From NCBI GenBank assembly GCA_900547195.1, contig URFQ01000036.1, positions 1 to 24,188 on the forward strand: 24,188 bases of DNA, in the 5' to 3' direction. The notes beneath the pieces were generated by a model, which saw nothing but the letters and a program-made list of their open reading frames with translations, had not been told where the DNA came from and searched no databases. Source of the DNA: an uncultured Butyricicoccus sp. (GTDB lineage Bacteria > Bacillota > Clostridia > Oscillospirales > Butyricicoccaceae). The position numbers and the translations under genes were made by a program. Of the stretch, positions 1 to 7,182 are shown in pieces (positions within the stretch are counted from its first letter, which is position 1; each line of letters begins with the position of its first letter).

Positions 1-480
1 TTTGAATATGTCGTTCCACCTGAGATCGAAAAAATCCCTGCGGCGAAGGAAAAATTTATTCAGGCGATGGAAGATGACCAGCGTACCTATGAGGAGCTGA
101 CCGCCGCACTGATGGAAGGGCATTTCAAAGAGCTGCTCGATGCCGGTGTGCCGGAGAAAAAGGCACGCAGTCAGGCGCAAAAGAAATCCATTGAGGACGC
201 CCGGTATGTGTTACCGAACGCCTGTACAACGCGAATTTTGATGACTGCCAACGCGCGGTCGTTGCAAAACTTTTTCCGGCTGCGCTGCTGCAACCGCGCC
301 CAGTGGGAAATCCGTGCGCTTGCGGAAGAAATGTACAAGCTCGTTTATGCGGTCGCGCCCACTTTGTTTTCGAAATGCGGGCCGTCGTGTGTGGACGGAG
401 CCTGCAGCGAAGGCAAGATGAGCTGTGGGCAGGCGGTCGAGGTACGCGCGCATTATCGTGCGCTGCGTGGGCAGGAATAA
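1..480 (+). CDS. thyX: Flavin-dependent thymidylate synthase ThyX, C-terminal part (5' end outside window)
   Basis: ThyX makes dTMP from dUMP using FAD, NADPH and methylenetetrahydrofolate, in the cytoplasm. The reading frame is open from base 1, so the N-terminal half with the FAD-binding RHRxxS motif lies outside the window. The visible 159 codons include the family's C-terminal signature NARSLQNFFRLR..AQWEIRALA (bases about 250-321), which holds the conserved Arg used in dUMP binding. The tail carries a cysteine cluster (CGPSC, then C and C within 12 residues), a pattern I recall from clostridial ThyX proteins; its role is not known to me. An ATG at base 67 lies in frame but is internal, because homology-like sequence continues upstream of it. 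The next gene starts 86 bases downstream. Confidence 0.93.
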   Translation, partial: FEYVVPPEIEKIPAAKEKFIQAMEDDQRTYEELTAALMEGHFKELLDAGVPEKKARSQAQKKSIEDARYVLPNACTTRILMTANARSLQNFFRLRCCNRAQWEIRALAEEMYKLVYAVAPTLFSKCGPSCVDGACSEGKMSCGQAVEVRAHYRALRGQE

Positions 481-520
481 AGAAACGCATTTTGAGAAAC
501 ACTAGATTGCAAGACGCGAC

Positions 521-550
521 ATGTCAAAGGTACTGCCGCAGGGCTACAAT
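521..550 (+). promoter_or_regulatory. Candidate sigma-A promoter for the DUF2156-to-U32 series
   Basis: ATGTCA (521-526) and TACAAT (545-550) are separated by 18 bases and lie just before the ribosome site of the gene starting at 567. The match is moderate, and read-through from thyX is an alternative. Confidence 0.35.
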
Positions 551-566
551 AGAAAGAACGGAGTTT

Positions 567-1472
567 ATGTTAGAATTTCGAGAGCTAACCCTGGAAGACA
601 AGCCGCGCGTGGAAGCATGCGCGCGCGCCTATTCCTATCACCTGTGTGAGCATTGCTTTACCGATCTGTTTATTTGGCGGGGGCATTATCATACACGGGT
701 CTGCTTCTGGGAGGGCTTTTTGCTGGTACAAATGAAAACGCTTGATGAGCAGCAAATCATGTATTTGGCTCCTGTGGGCGAGGGCGATTTGGCTGCGGCA
801 ATCCGGCTGCTGGAGCAGGACGCACAGGAGCGTGGCGTTCCCTTTGCGATGTGTTCCATTGCCGAGGATATGAAGCCGCGGATTGAAGCGGCGCTGCCCG
901 GCCGGTATGAGTATTCCACCGATGAAGGCGGCTGGGATTATATCTACCTCAGTGAAAAGCTGCAGACCCTTTCGGGAAAGAAATTGCAAACAAAGCGGAA
1001 TCTGGTGAACCGTTTTCTTGCCGCGCACGAGGGGCGCTGGACCTATGAGGATATTACCAAGGAGAATACGCATGATGCGTTTCAGTTCCACATCAAATGG
1101 TGTGAGCAGAATGGCTGTATGCGCGACCAAGATTTTTGGGGCGAGACCTGCGCGATCGGCATTGCGCTCAATTATTTCGATGAGCTGGACCTGCGCGGCG
1201 GCATTCTGCGGCTGGATGGGGAAGTCATCGCCTTTACGCTTGGCTGCCGGGCGTCAGAGGATATGTTTGTCGTGCAGATTGAGAAGGCCGATCATACCAT
1301 TGATGGTGCGTACCAGATGATCAATCAGCAATTTGTCAAACGCAACTGTACGGATGTCCAATATGTAAATCGTGAAGAGGATCTTGGGCTGGAAGGGCTG
1401 CGCAAGGCCAAGCAGTCATACCGCCCGGTCATGATGGGAGTAAAACATTGCGCCAGAATCAAGAAAAACTGA
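567..1472 (+). CDS. DUF2156 protein (lysylphosphatidylglycerol synthase C-terminal-like, GNAT fold)
   Basis: A 301-residue protein resembling the soluble DUF2156 domain found at the C-terminus of phosphatidylglycerol lysyltransferases (MprF), here without membrane segments. Family proteins have a tandem GNAT-type fold, and MprF homologues transfer aminoacyl groups from tRNA to lipids; what the stand-alone clostridial form acts on is unknown. Visible features are the N-terminal FRELTLEDKP opening, the SEKLQTLSGKKLQTKRNLVNRF segment near residues 131-152, and a C-terminal region with NREEDLGLEGLRKAKQSYRP that is typical of the family. The start at ATG 567 is chosen because a purine-rich ribosome site (AACGGAG, 557-563) precedes it, although the spacing is short. 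The frame runs open further upstream, but that stretch is antisense-like and overlaps thyX. Its last 25 bases overlap the next gene, suggesting coupled translation. Confidence 0.82.
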   Translation: MLEFRELTLEDKPRVEACARAYSYHLCEHCFTDLFIWRGHYHTRVCFWEGFLLVQMKTLDEQQIMYLAPVGEGDLAAAIRLLEQDAQERGVPFAMCSIAEDMKPRIEAALPGRYEYSTDEGGWDYIYLSEKLQTLSGKKLQTKRNLVNRFLAAHEGRWTYEDITKENTHDAFQFHIKWCEQNGCMRDQDFWGETCAIGIALNYFDELDLRGGILRLDGEVIAFTLGCRASEDMFVVQIEKADHTIDGAYQMINQQFVKRNCTDVQYVNREEDLGLEGLRKAKQSYRPVMMGVKHCARIKKN

Positions 1473-2305
1473 CGATCCGGTTTGCCGTCCCGGAGGATAC
1501 CCCTGCGGTGGCCGGCCTGTGGTCGGTCTGCTTTCCCGGGGATAAAGGGTTTCAAGATTATTTCTTTGCCCATCTTTATGACCCGGGCTGCAACCTTCTT
1601 CTGCTGCGAGGGGACAAGCTGTGCGCCATGGCGCAGATGCTGCCCTACCGGATGCAGAACGGCTGTAAGACGGAAAAAGTCACATATATTTATGGGGCCT
1701 GCACCCATCCGGATTGCCGGCGGCAGCATCTGATGGATACGCTGCTGCGCCGTTCGTTTGAGCTGGACTGCGAGATGGGGCGCGCGGCATCCGTGCTGAT
1801 TCCGCAGGAGGCTTGGCTGTTCGATTTTTATGCACGATTTGGATATGTGCCTGCGCTGTATGTCTCTGACCGGCAGTATACCGAAAAGCCAGATGCCGCG
1901 CCCTGCTCTCTGCGCAGCGCCCAAGCGGAGGATCTATCTGTCATGGACGCATTGTTTCATGCGCAGCTGTGGGAAGGTGCATATCTCTGTCGCGACGAGG
2001 CCGAATGGCGCAAACAGCTTGAGTTGTTTTCCGGCTGCGGAGGAGAGGTTCTGTGTACCGGGCCGGCTGGCGCGCCGGATGGCTATGCGTTCGTGTGGCC
2101 CTCCGATACGCAGGTATGGGCACAGGAACTGGTGTGTGCACCGGAAACCGAGCTGGGTTTTGTCGCGGCGCTTATGGAGCGCTTTAACCGGCCTGCCTGC
2201 CATGTCACCGGACTGGGGTTTTCCAATCGACAGCCGCTTGGCTGTGTACTGCGCCATGACGGAGCACGGCCGGCGGATGGTTATATGAATCTTATGCTGA
2301 ATTAA
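1448..2305 (+). CDS. GNAT-family N-acetyltransferase (Eis-like, two-part)
   Basis: A 285-residue acyltransferase-type protein. The N-terminal half is a GNAT domain: an opening beta strand TIRFAVPEDTPAVAGLW, then YIYGACTHPDCRRQHLMDTLL, which is the acetyl-CoA-binding segment (HPxxRRxxLMxxLL). The C-terminal half has no sequence motif I can name but fits the longer Eis/GNAT_9 architecture. The substrate is unknown. The start is TTG 1448, supported by a GGGAG ribosome site about 7 bases upstream and by the lack of a sensible later ATG. It overlaps the upstream DUF2156 gene by 25 bases in another frame. It stops 13 bases before the DJ-1 family gene, so it is very likely co-transcribed. Confidence 0.8.
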   Translation: MRQNQEKLTIRFAVPEDTPAVAGLWSVCFPGDKGFQDYFFAHLYDPGCNLLLLRGDKLCAMAQMLPYRMQNGCKTEKVTYIYGACTHPDCRRQHLMDTLLRRSFELDCEMGRAASVLIPQEAWLFDFYARFGYVPALYVSDRQYTEKPDAAPCSLRSAQAEDLSVMDALFHAQLWEGAYLCRDEAEWRKQLELFSGCGGEVLCTGPAGAPDGYAFVWPSDTQVWAQELVCAPETELGFVAALMERFNRPACHVTGLGFSNRQPLGCVLRHDGARPADGYMNLMLN

Positions 2306-2318
2306 AGGAGATGCGAGC

Positions 2319-2870
2319 ATGGTATACGTATTCTTGGCAGACGGCTTTGAAGAAGTGGAAGCATTGACGCCGGTGGATCTGCTGCGCCGCGCGGGTGCGG
2401 AAGTCCAGACCGTGGGTGTCACGGGAAAAACGGTCACCGGTGCGCGCGGTATCCCGGTGGTTGCCGATATTCTACCGGATGAGGTTGACCGCGACGAGAT
2501 GGAGATGATGGTTCTGCCCGGCGGCATGCCCGGCACTATGAACCTCAATGAGTCGGATTTTGTGCGGGAATGTGTGCAATTCTGCGCGGACAATGAGCGT
2601 TATATCGCGGCCATCTGTGCAGCGCCTTCGGTGATCCTCGGCGGCATGGATCTGCTGCATCACCGCCGCGCCATCTGCTATCCGGGTATGGAGGACGGTA
2701 TGAGTTGCGCCAATGTGGTACATCAAAACTGCTGTGTGGACGGAAAGATTATTACAGGCCGTGCAGCGGGCGCTGCAATGGATTTCGCATTGGCGCTGTG
2801 TGCGGCCGTCATGGGCAAGGCTGCGGCTGAGCAGGTCGCGGAATCGGTTTGCTACCATGCCGCGGAGTGA
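2319..2870 (+). CDS. DJ-1/PfpI family protein
   Basis: A 183-residue cytoplasmic protein of the DJ-1/PfpI superfamily (YajL/ThiJ branch). Members include glyoxalase III-type and proposed protein or nucleotide deglycase and chaperone activities; the activity here cannot be fixed from sequence. It shows the conserved N-terminal FLADGFEEVEALTPVDLLRRAG, the VLPGGMPG loop (residues 65-72) and the nucleophile elbow AAICAAPSVI, with the expected reactive cysteine at residue 100. The acidic partner is in FEEVEA (residues 10-15). Length is normal for the family. ATG 2319 has an AAAGGAG ribosome site 8 bases upstream. The stop codon lies 14 bases inside the next gene. Confidence 0.9.
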   Translation: MVYVFLADGFEEVEALTPVDLLRRAGAEVQTVGVTGKTVTGARGIPVVADILPDEVDRDEMEMMVLPGGMPGTMNLNESDFVRECVQFCADNERYIAAICAAPSVILGGMDLLHHRRAICYPGMEDGMSCANVVHQNCCVDGKIITGRAAGAAMDFALALCAAVMGKAAAEQVAESVCYHAAE

Positions 2871-3429
2871 TAAAACCGAGTTTCGCAACCGGATGAAGCG
2901 CGAACGTGCCGCGCTTTCGCTGTCCGCGCGCGCAGCGCAGAATCGGGCAATTACCAAACGGGTTCTGGCGGAATCGGCCTATCAAAACGCGCAGGCGGTG
3001 TTCTGCTATTGTTCGACGGGGGATGAAATTGATACATATACCATCCTGCGCGATGCGCTTGTGCGGGGGAAAACACTGTGCCTCCCAAGAACTTATGGTC
3101 ATGGGATGATGCAGGCGCACGCGGTATCTGGCTTTGCGCAGCTGCGCCCTGGGAAATATGGGATTCTGGAGCCGGACGATAACTGCCCGGTCGTGCCGCC
3201 CCAAGAACTGGATCTGTGTATTGTCCCGTGCCTTGCGGCAGATGAAGCCGGTAACCGTCTAGGCTATGGAGGCGGTTATTATGACCGGTATTTACCGCAG
3301 ACATCCGCAGCGCGCATGCTGTTGTGTGCACAGGCCCGGCTGTTTCGGAAAATCCCAATCGGAGAACATGACGCCTCCTGCGATATTCTGATTACGGAAA
3401 GCCAGGTGATATATCCGCATGAAAAATAG
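2857..3429 (+). CDS. 5-formyltetrahydrofolate cyclo-ligase
   Basis: Converts 5-formyl-THF to 5,10-methenyl-THF using ATP, recycling a stored folate form in the cytoplasm. The 190-residue product has the usual N-terminal helix (DKTEFRNRMKRERAAL), a central CYCSTGDEIDT, and the diagnostic C-terminal loop GYGGGYYDRYL at residues 136-146, which binds ATP and Mg. ATG 2857 is preferred over the longer in-frame option at 2713 because upstream residues do not fit the family and would overlap most of the DJ-1 gene. The start overlaps the DJ-1 gene by 14 bases. The stop is within the first codons of the CPBP protease gene. Folate use links it loosely to thyX, but the operon is mixed in function. Confidence 0.93.
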   Translation: MPRSDKTEFRNRMKRERAALSLSARAAQNRAITKRVLAESAYQNAQAVFCYCSTGDEIDTYTILRDALVRGKTLCLPRTYGHGMMQAHAVSGFAQLRPGKYGILEPDDNCPVVPPQELDLCIVPCLAADEAGNRLGYGGGYYDRYLPQTSAARMLLCAQARLFRKIPIGEHDASCDILITESQVIYPHEK

Positions 3430-4312
3430 GTCTGCATTTTTGACCGGCATATCGCTGTTTTGCTGTTTCTGCCTGCTGATTGCAGGGGGGGCTGTCGGAA
3501 GGTGGCTGAGCGGCGGCCTGCTCGCCTGGGGTATTCTGCTTGCAGAGGGAATTGCGTTTTTGGTGCCGGCTGCAATGATTATCCTGCCGCTGCGGCGCGG
3601 GGAGCCAATTAAAATCCCGGTATCCAGGAAGCGGTTGCGTCTTCCGGCTGTGCGGCTTGCACTCCGGCTGGGGATTGCCGTGTCGCTCCTCTCGTTTTTG
3701 GCGAATTTCGTGGTTTTACAGATCGCGGGGCAGGATATCTCTGCGCTAAATCCGGCTTCATTTCAGGCCTCCGATCTTGGCGGCCATCCGCTGATATATA
3801 TTCTTGCAGTTGCGCTGATCCCGGCTATCGTAGAGGAGATTTATATACGCGGCGCAGTTTTCCAAGTGTTTACGCGCTACGCAGGCACCGGGTTGTGTAT
3901 TTTTTTGACTGCGCTGGTTTTTGCCATGCTGCATGGTTCGCTGTATAATTTTGTCGGCCCGTTGCTTGGCGGCCTGGCATTTGGGTGGCTGGCCTTTGCG
4001 TATGGGTCTATTTGGCCGGCTGTCATTGCGCATGGGGCCAATAACCTGTTTTACTTATTTGTGCTTTGGCTGACCGATACATACAGTGCGTTCGGCATCT
4101 GGAACCACTTCCCATCGTTCTGCATCCTGCTGCTGTTGCTGTTTGTTTATTTATCCCTGCGCGCGGTGGAGCGGCTGCTGCTTGCCGGACGTGCGCCACA
4201 CTTCATACAGGGGCAGCCAAACGCAGCGGCAGTGCGGGCGATTATCGGAAATCCGGGAGCGATTGCCCTTGTCATCGCTTTTTTTGCCAAAACTGTTTTT
4301 GGCGTGATATAG
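3419..4312 (+). CDS. CPBP-family intramembrane glutamic protease (CAAX/bacteriocin-processing type)
   Basis: A 297-residue polytopic membrane protein of the CPBP (Abi) family related to eukaryotic Rce1. It contains the three family motifs: EEIYIR (E139, E140, R144), FAMLH (F168, H172) and HGANN (H205, N209). All predicted catalytic and metal or water-coordinating residues are therefore present. Hydrophobic segments lie at about 8-28, 33-57, 80-102, 124-138, 156-175, 180-200 and 208-220, with another near 232-248. Family members process peptides or prenylated proteins, or take part in bacteriocin self-immunity; the bacterial substrate here is unknown. ATG 3419 overlaps the preceding cyclo-ligase stop by 11 bases. 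A 16-base gap separates it from mltG. Confidence 0.9.
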   Translation: MKNRSAFLTGISLFCCFCLLIAGGAVGRWLSGGLLAWGILLAEGIAFLVPAAMIILPLRRGEPIKIPVSRKRLRLPAVRLALRLGIAVSLLSFLANFVVLQIAGQDISALNPASFQASDLGGHPLIYILAVALIPAIVEEIYIRGAVFQVFTRYAGTGLCIFLTALVFAMLHGSLYNFVGPLLGGLAFGWLAFAYGSIWPAVIAHGANNLFYLFVLWLTDTYSAFGIWNHFPSFCILLLLLFVYLSLRAVERLLLAGRAPHFIQGQPNAAAVRAIIGNPGAIALVIAFFAKTVFGVI

Positions 4313-4328
4313 TTTTCAGGAGGATTGT

Positions 4329-5498
4329 ATGGATTCACGAAATCGGACCCCGCGCGACGCAAGCGGCGGGGAATCCTATGCGCGGCAGCCACGCCGCCGC
4401 AGAAAAAAACAGGCAACCGGCTGCGCCGGCGCTCTGCTGTATTTGGTTGTGGTCGTTGGCGTTTCCATCTTGCTTTCCATGGTGGCCTTGTTTGCGGCAA
4501 ACGACGTTTTGGCGCTTGTAAAGGATGAGGATGTCATCACAATTACTGTGGAAAAGAACATGAAAGCATCGGCGCTGAGCAAGCAGCTGGATCAGACCGG
4601 CATCGTCAATTACGGAAGCCTGTTTAACCTGTTTCTGAAGGTTACAGGCAAGGATGTTGATATCCTTGCAGGCACCTATGAGCTAAGCCCGGCGATGGAT
4701 TATAACCAGATTGTTCGCGCATTGTGCAATGCCGATAAAAAGAAAACGGTGAAAGTCACCATCCCGGAAGGATATTCGCTCGCTCAGATTCGGGAGGCTT
4801 TGATTGAGAATGGCGTTTGCTCGGAGTCTGAGCTGGATAAAGCGCTGAACGAATATTCCTTCAAGCATGAATTCCTGAAGGAAGAGCTTCCGCCGGAGGA
4901 GGGGTGGCTGGAAGGCTATCTTTTCCCGGATACGTATACCTTCTATCAAAACGGCAATGCGGTCAAGGAAGTGGTCAACCGTATGCTCAATAACTTTGAC
5001 GACCATTATGATGAGTCGATTCAAAAAGGCGCAAAGAACCTCGACCGCTCGATGCATGAAATTGTGACCGTCGCATCTTTGGTGGAACGCGAGGCGAAGG
5101 TTGCGGAAGAGTTCCCAATGATTGCCGGCGTCATTTACAATCGTTTGAAAAGCTCACGGTTCCCAAATCTCGAAATTGACGCATCGGTGCTGTATGGACT
5201 GGGCCGCACCAGTGGTTCGCTGTCCAAGAAGGATCTCGAAACCGATACACCATACAATACCTATCTGCACGAAGGGCTGCCTCCCGGGCCAATCTGCAAT
5301 CCGGGCTATAATGCCTTGTATGCGGCGTCGCATCCCTCTGAACACAATTATTATTTCTATGTTGCCATGCCGGACGGCTCCCACCTGTTTGCAACCACCA
5401 ACAGCGAGCATGAGCGCAACAAAGAAAAAGCGACAGAGGCGTTTGAGAACGCGGAAAACACCCCTCAGGAAAATAACGATGATGCGGAGGAGCCATGA
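4329..5498 (+). CDS. mltG: Endolytic murein transglycosylase MltG
   Basis: MltG cuts nascent glycan strands in peptidoglycan and is thought to set glycan length during elongation. The 389-residue product has a basic cytoplasmic N-terminus (PRRRRKK, 21-27), one membrane anchor at about 35-57, a LysM-like extracytoplasmic region from about 70-135, then the YceG catalytic domain. Landmarks are VTIPEGYSLAQI (143-154), EGWLEGYLFPDTY (191-203), and TVASLVEREAK with the expected catalytic Glu at residue 253. LPPGPICNPG (317-326) and the C-terminal YYFYVAMPDGSHLFATTNSEH are also typical. The tail is acidic and low in complexity. ATG 4329 follows a CAGGAGGAT ribosome site. The stop overlaps the U32 gene start, and MltG next to U32 proteins is also seen in Bacillus subtilis (yrrL-yrrO). 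Confidence 0.95.
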   Translation: MDSRNRTPRDASGGESYARQPRRRRKKQATGCAGALLYLVVVVGVSILLSMVALFAANDVLALVKDEDVITITVEKNMKASALSKQLDQTGIVNYGSLFNLFLKVTGKDVDILAGTYELSPAMDYNQIVRALCNADKKKTVKVTIPEGYSLAQIREALIENGVCSESELDKALNEYSFKHEFLKEELPPEEGWLEGYLFPDTYTFYQNGNAVKEVVNRMLNNFDDHYDESIQKGAKNLDRSMHEIVTVASLVEREAKVAEEFPMIAGVIYNRLKSSRFPNLEIDASVLYGLGRTSGSLSKKDLETDTPYNTYLHEGLPPGPICNPGYNALYAASHPSEHNYYFYVAMPDGSHLFATTNSEHERNKEKATEAFENAENTPQENNDDAEEP

Positions 5499-6718
5499 TG
5501 GAAAAAATCAAGCCGGAAATTTTATCGCCGGCCGGTGATTTTGATAAAATGCGTTTTGCGATTGCCTACGGCGCGGATGCGGTCTATATGGCCGGAAAAA
5601 GCTTCGGCATGCGTGCCGCCGCTGCAAATTTTGAGGACGAAGCGCTGCGGCGCGCCATTGCTTATGCCCATGCACGCGGCGTGAAGTGCTATATCACGGT
5701 CAACATTATTCCCTCGAACGAAGACCTGAAGCAGCTTCCGGCATATTTGGAGCGGCTTCAGGATGCTGGCGCGGATGCGCTGATTGTTGCGGATGTGGGC
5801 GTGATTGCGCTGGCAAAGCAATATGCGCCGCGCGTACCGCTGCACATCAGCACCCAGACCAGTATTCTCAACCATGCGGCAGCAAATTTCTGGGCGAATC
5901 TTGGCGCTGAACGCATTGTGCTTGCCCGGGAACTCCGCTTGGAGGAAATTGCAGAAATCCGCGCGAAAACGCCGAAGGGACTCGAAATTGAGGCCTTTGT
6001 CCACGGCGCGATGTGCATTTCCTATTCGGGCCGCTGCCTGATCTCGCAGTACCTGACCGGGCGCGATGCCAACCATGGCGCATGCGCACAGCCCTGCCGC
6101 TGGAAGTACAATCTGGTCGAGGAAAAGCGGCCGGGCGAGTATTTTCCGGTTGTCGAGGGCGAGGGCGGCACTTATCTGTACAACTCCAAGGATATGTGCA
6201 TGATTGATCACATCCCTGAACTGGTCGATGTGGGGATTACATCCTTCAAAATTGAGGGCCGTAACAAAACCGCCTATTACGCAGCCGGCATTACCTCGGC
6301 CTATCGCCGTGCGGTAGACGCATACTGCGCAAATCCAGAGGGATTTGTGCTTTCATCGGATATCCACGACGAGATTGGAAAGGTCAGCCACCGGAACTAT
6401 TATACGGGTTTTTATTTTGGAGACCCGGATGGGCAATATTACCAAGACAGCCAGTATATCCGCGACTGGGAAGTGACCGGCATGCCGGTTTTGGTGGAGG
6501 GCTGCAAGGCCACCTTTGCGCTCAAGAACCGTTTCTATGCTGGCGATGAGCTTGAACTTATGCAGCCCGGCAAGGCGCCGTACCGTTTCCGTGCCAACGG
6601 CGTGGTGGATGAGGAAGGGAACATGCTTGAGGTATTCCATCATCCCGAAATGCGGTTTACAATAGAGTTTCCATTTGAAATCGATTCGTTTGCGATTTTG
6701 CGCCGGGAGAAGACATAA
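5498..6718 (+). CDS. trhP: U32-family protein, probable tRNA uridine 5-hydroxylation enzyme (TrhP/YrrO-like)
   Basis: A 406-residue U32 'peptidase' family protein. Characterised relatives (TrhP/YegQ, B. subtilis YrrN/YrrO) hydroxylate U34 of tRNAs using prephenate-dependent chemistry rather than acting as peptidases. The PEILSPAGDFDKMRFAIAYG start and the family signature EAFVHGAMCISYSGRC are clear. Four cysteines expected to bind an iron-sulfur cluster are at 173, 180, 196 and 200, numbered from ATG 5498. The C-terminal part is a beta-barrel-like U32 C domain ending in FEIDSFAILRREK. Two adjacent ATGs exist (5495 and 5498); 5498 sits better behind GGAGGAG (5486-5492). The assignment to TrhP rather than RlhA rests on length and the mltG context. 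Confidence 0.88.
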   Translation: MEKIKPEILSPAGDFDKMRFAIAYGADAVYMAGKSFGMRAAAANFEDEALRRAIAYAHARGVKCYITVNIIPSNEDLKQLPAYLERLQDAGADALIVADVGVIALAKQYAPRVPLHISTQTSILNHAAANFWANLGAERIVLARELRLEEIAEIRAKTPKGLEIEAFVHGAMCISYSGRCLISQYLTGRDANHGACAQPCRWKYNLVEEKRPGEYFPVVEGEGGTYLYNSKDMCMIDHIPELVDVGITSFKIEGRNKTAYYAAGITSAYRRAVDAYCANPEGFVLSSDIHDEIGKVSHRNYYTGFYFGDPDGQYYQDSQYIRDWEVTGMPVLVEGCKATFALKNRFYAGDELELMQPGKAPYRFRANGVVDEEGNMLEVFHHPEMRFTIEFPFEIDSFAILRREKT

Positions 6719-6730
6719 AGAAGCGGATTT

Positions 6731-6916
6731 ATGGCGGCAAAACCTATGCTGGTGGAAAATCTGGACAATCCAGAGGTTTTGTGTGCGCTGACAAATGCGG
6801 CCTGCGTCAAACTGCAGCCGCCGAAGCCCAAACGCCGAAAAGCTGCCGAAAGCATACGATTTTACATGGAACACGCGCGAAAGAGATTGACAACCGCGAA
6901 AAATGTGGTACAATAA
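6731..6916 (+). CDS. Possible small protein of unknown function (61 aa)
   Basis: This small ORF begins 12 bases after the U32 gene. It encodes a 61-residue, basic protein with a PPKPKRRKAAE stretch around residues 30-40 and no membrane segment or signal peptide. I do not recognise a family. Codon usage looks similar to its neighbours, and the ORF fills the space to the alaS leader, which argues for a real gene. Against it, the ribosome site is weak (AGAAG about 7 bases before ATG 6731), and its last ten codons coincide with the alaS promoter. If real, it is the last gene of the upstream operon. Confidence 0.45.
   Translation: MAAKPMLVENLDNPEVLCALTNAACVKLQPPKPKRRKAAESIRFYMEHARKRLTTAKNVVQ
6887..6914 (+). 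promoter_or_regulatory. Sigma-A promoter for the T-box-alaS unit
   Basis: A perfect TTGACA (6887-6892) is followed after 16 bases by TACAAT (6909-6914), with a TGG extended -10 directly in front. Transcription should begin near 6921, just ahead of the T-box leader. The promoter lies inside the 3' end of the small ORF at 6731-6916. Confidence 0.8.
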
Positions 6917-6920
6917 TTAA

Positions 6921-7150
6921 GCATATTGATACTGGCAATGACGAAACGAGCCGCAGGCAGCAGCCCAAAGCGAGAGGAGAATGGTGAAAGCCCCTCGGCC
7001 ATGCACGTGCGGCAGCCACTTCCGAGCCTTTCCGTGATGAACGGAGCGTTTTCCTGCGTTAAGGGAGCCTGAGACGCCGCGTCAGCGGCAATTAGGGTGG
7101 TACCGTGAAGCACAGCCTTCGCCCCTATACCGGGGCGGGGCTTTTCTTTT
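6921..7150 (+). promoter_or_regulatory. T-box riboswitch (tRNA-Ala responsive) in the alaS leader
   Basis: The leader senses uncharged tRNA and lets transcription continue into alaS only when alanyl-tRNA is scarce. The T-box core AGGGTGGTACCGTG is at 7094-7107; its TGGT bulge would pair with the ACCA end of tRNA-Ala. Stem I distal features GAGAGGAG and GGTGAAAGCC are at about 6972-6992. The specifier is best read as GCC (7015-7017) followed by ACTTCCGAG, the usual context on the 3' side of Stem I, and it codes for alanine. The specifier position is inferred from the pattern and was not folded. Confidence 0.92.
7114..7150 (+). terminator. T-box-controlled intrinsic terminator before alaS
   Basis: AGCC..CGCCCC pairs with GGGGCG..GGGCT around a TATACC loop, followed by TTTTCTTTT. 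It competes with the antiterminator formed by the T-box core sequence upstream. Confidence 0.85.
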
Positions 7151-7182
7151 GCCATTCATTAAAATTATTGGAGGAACCAATC

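Noticed and set aside
303..566. Upstream extension of the DUF2156 ORF
   Set aside because: The extra residues overlap thyX in another frame and do not resemble the family; ATG 567 has the ribosome site.
1325..1924. 199-codon minus-strand ORF
   Set aside because: It spans the ends of two good plus-strand genes and has no motif or ribosome site.
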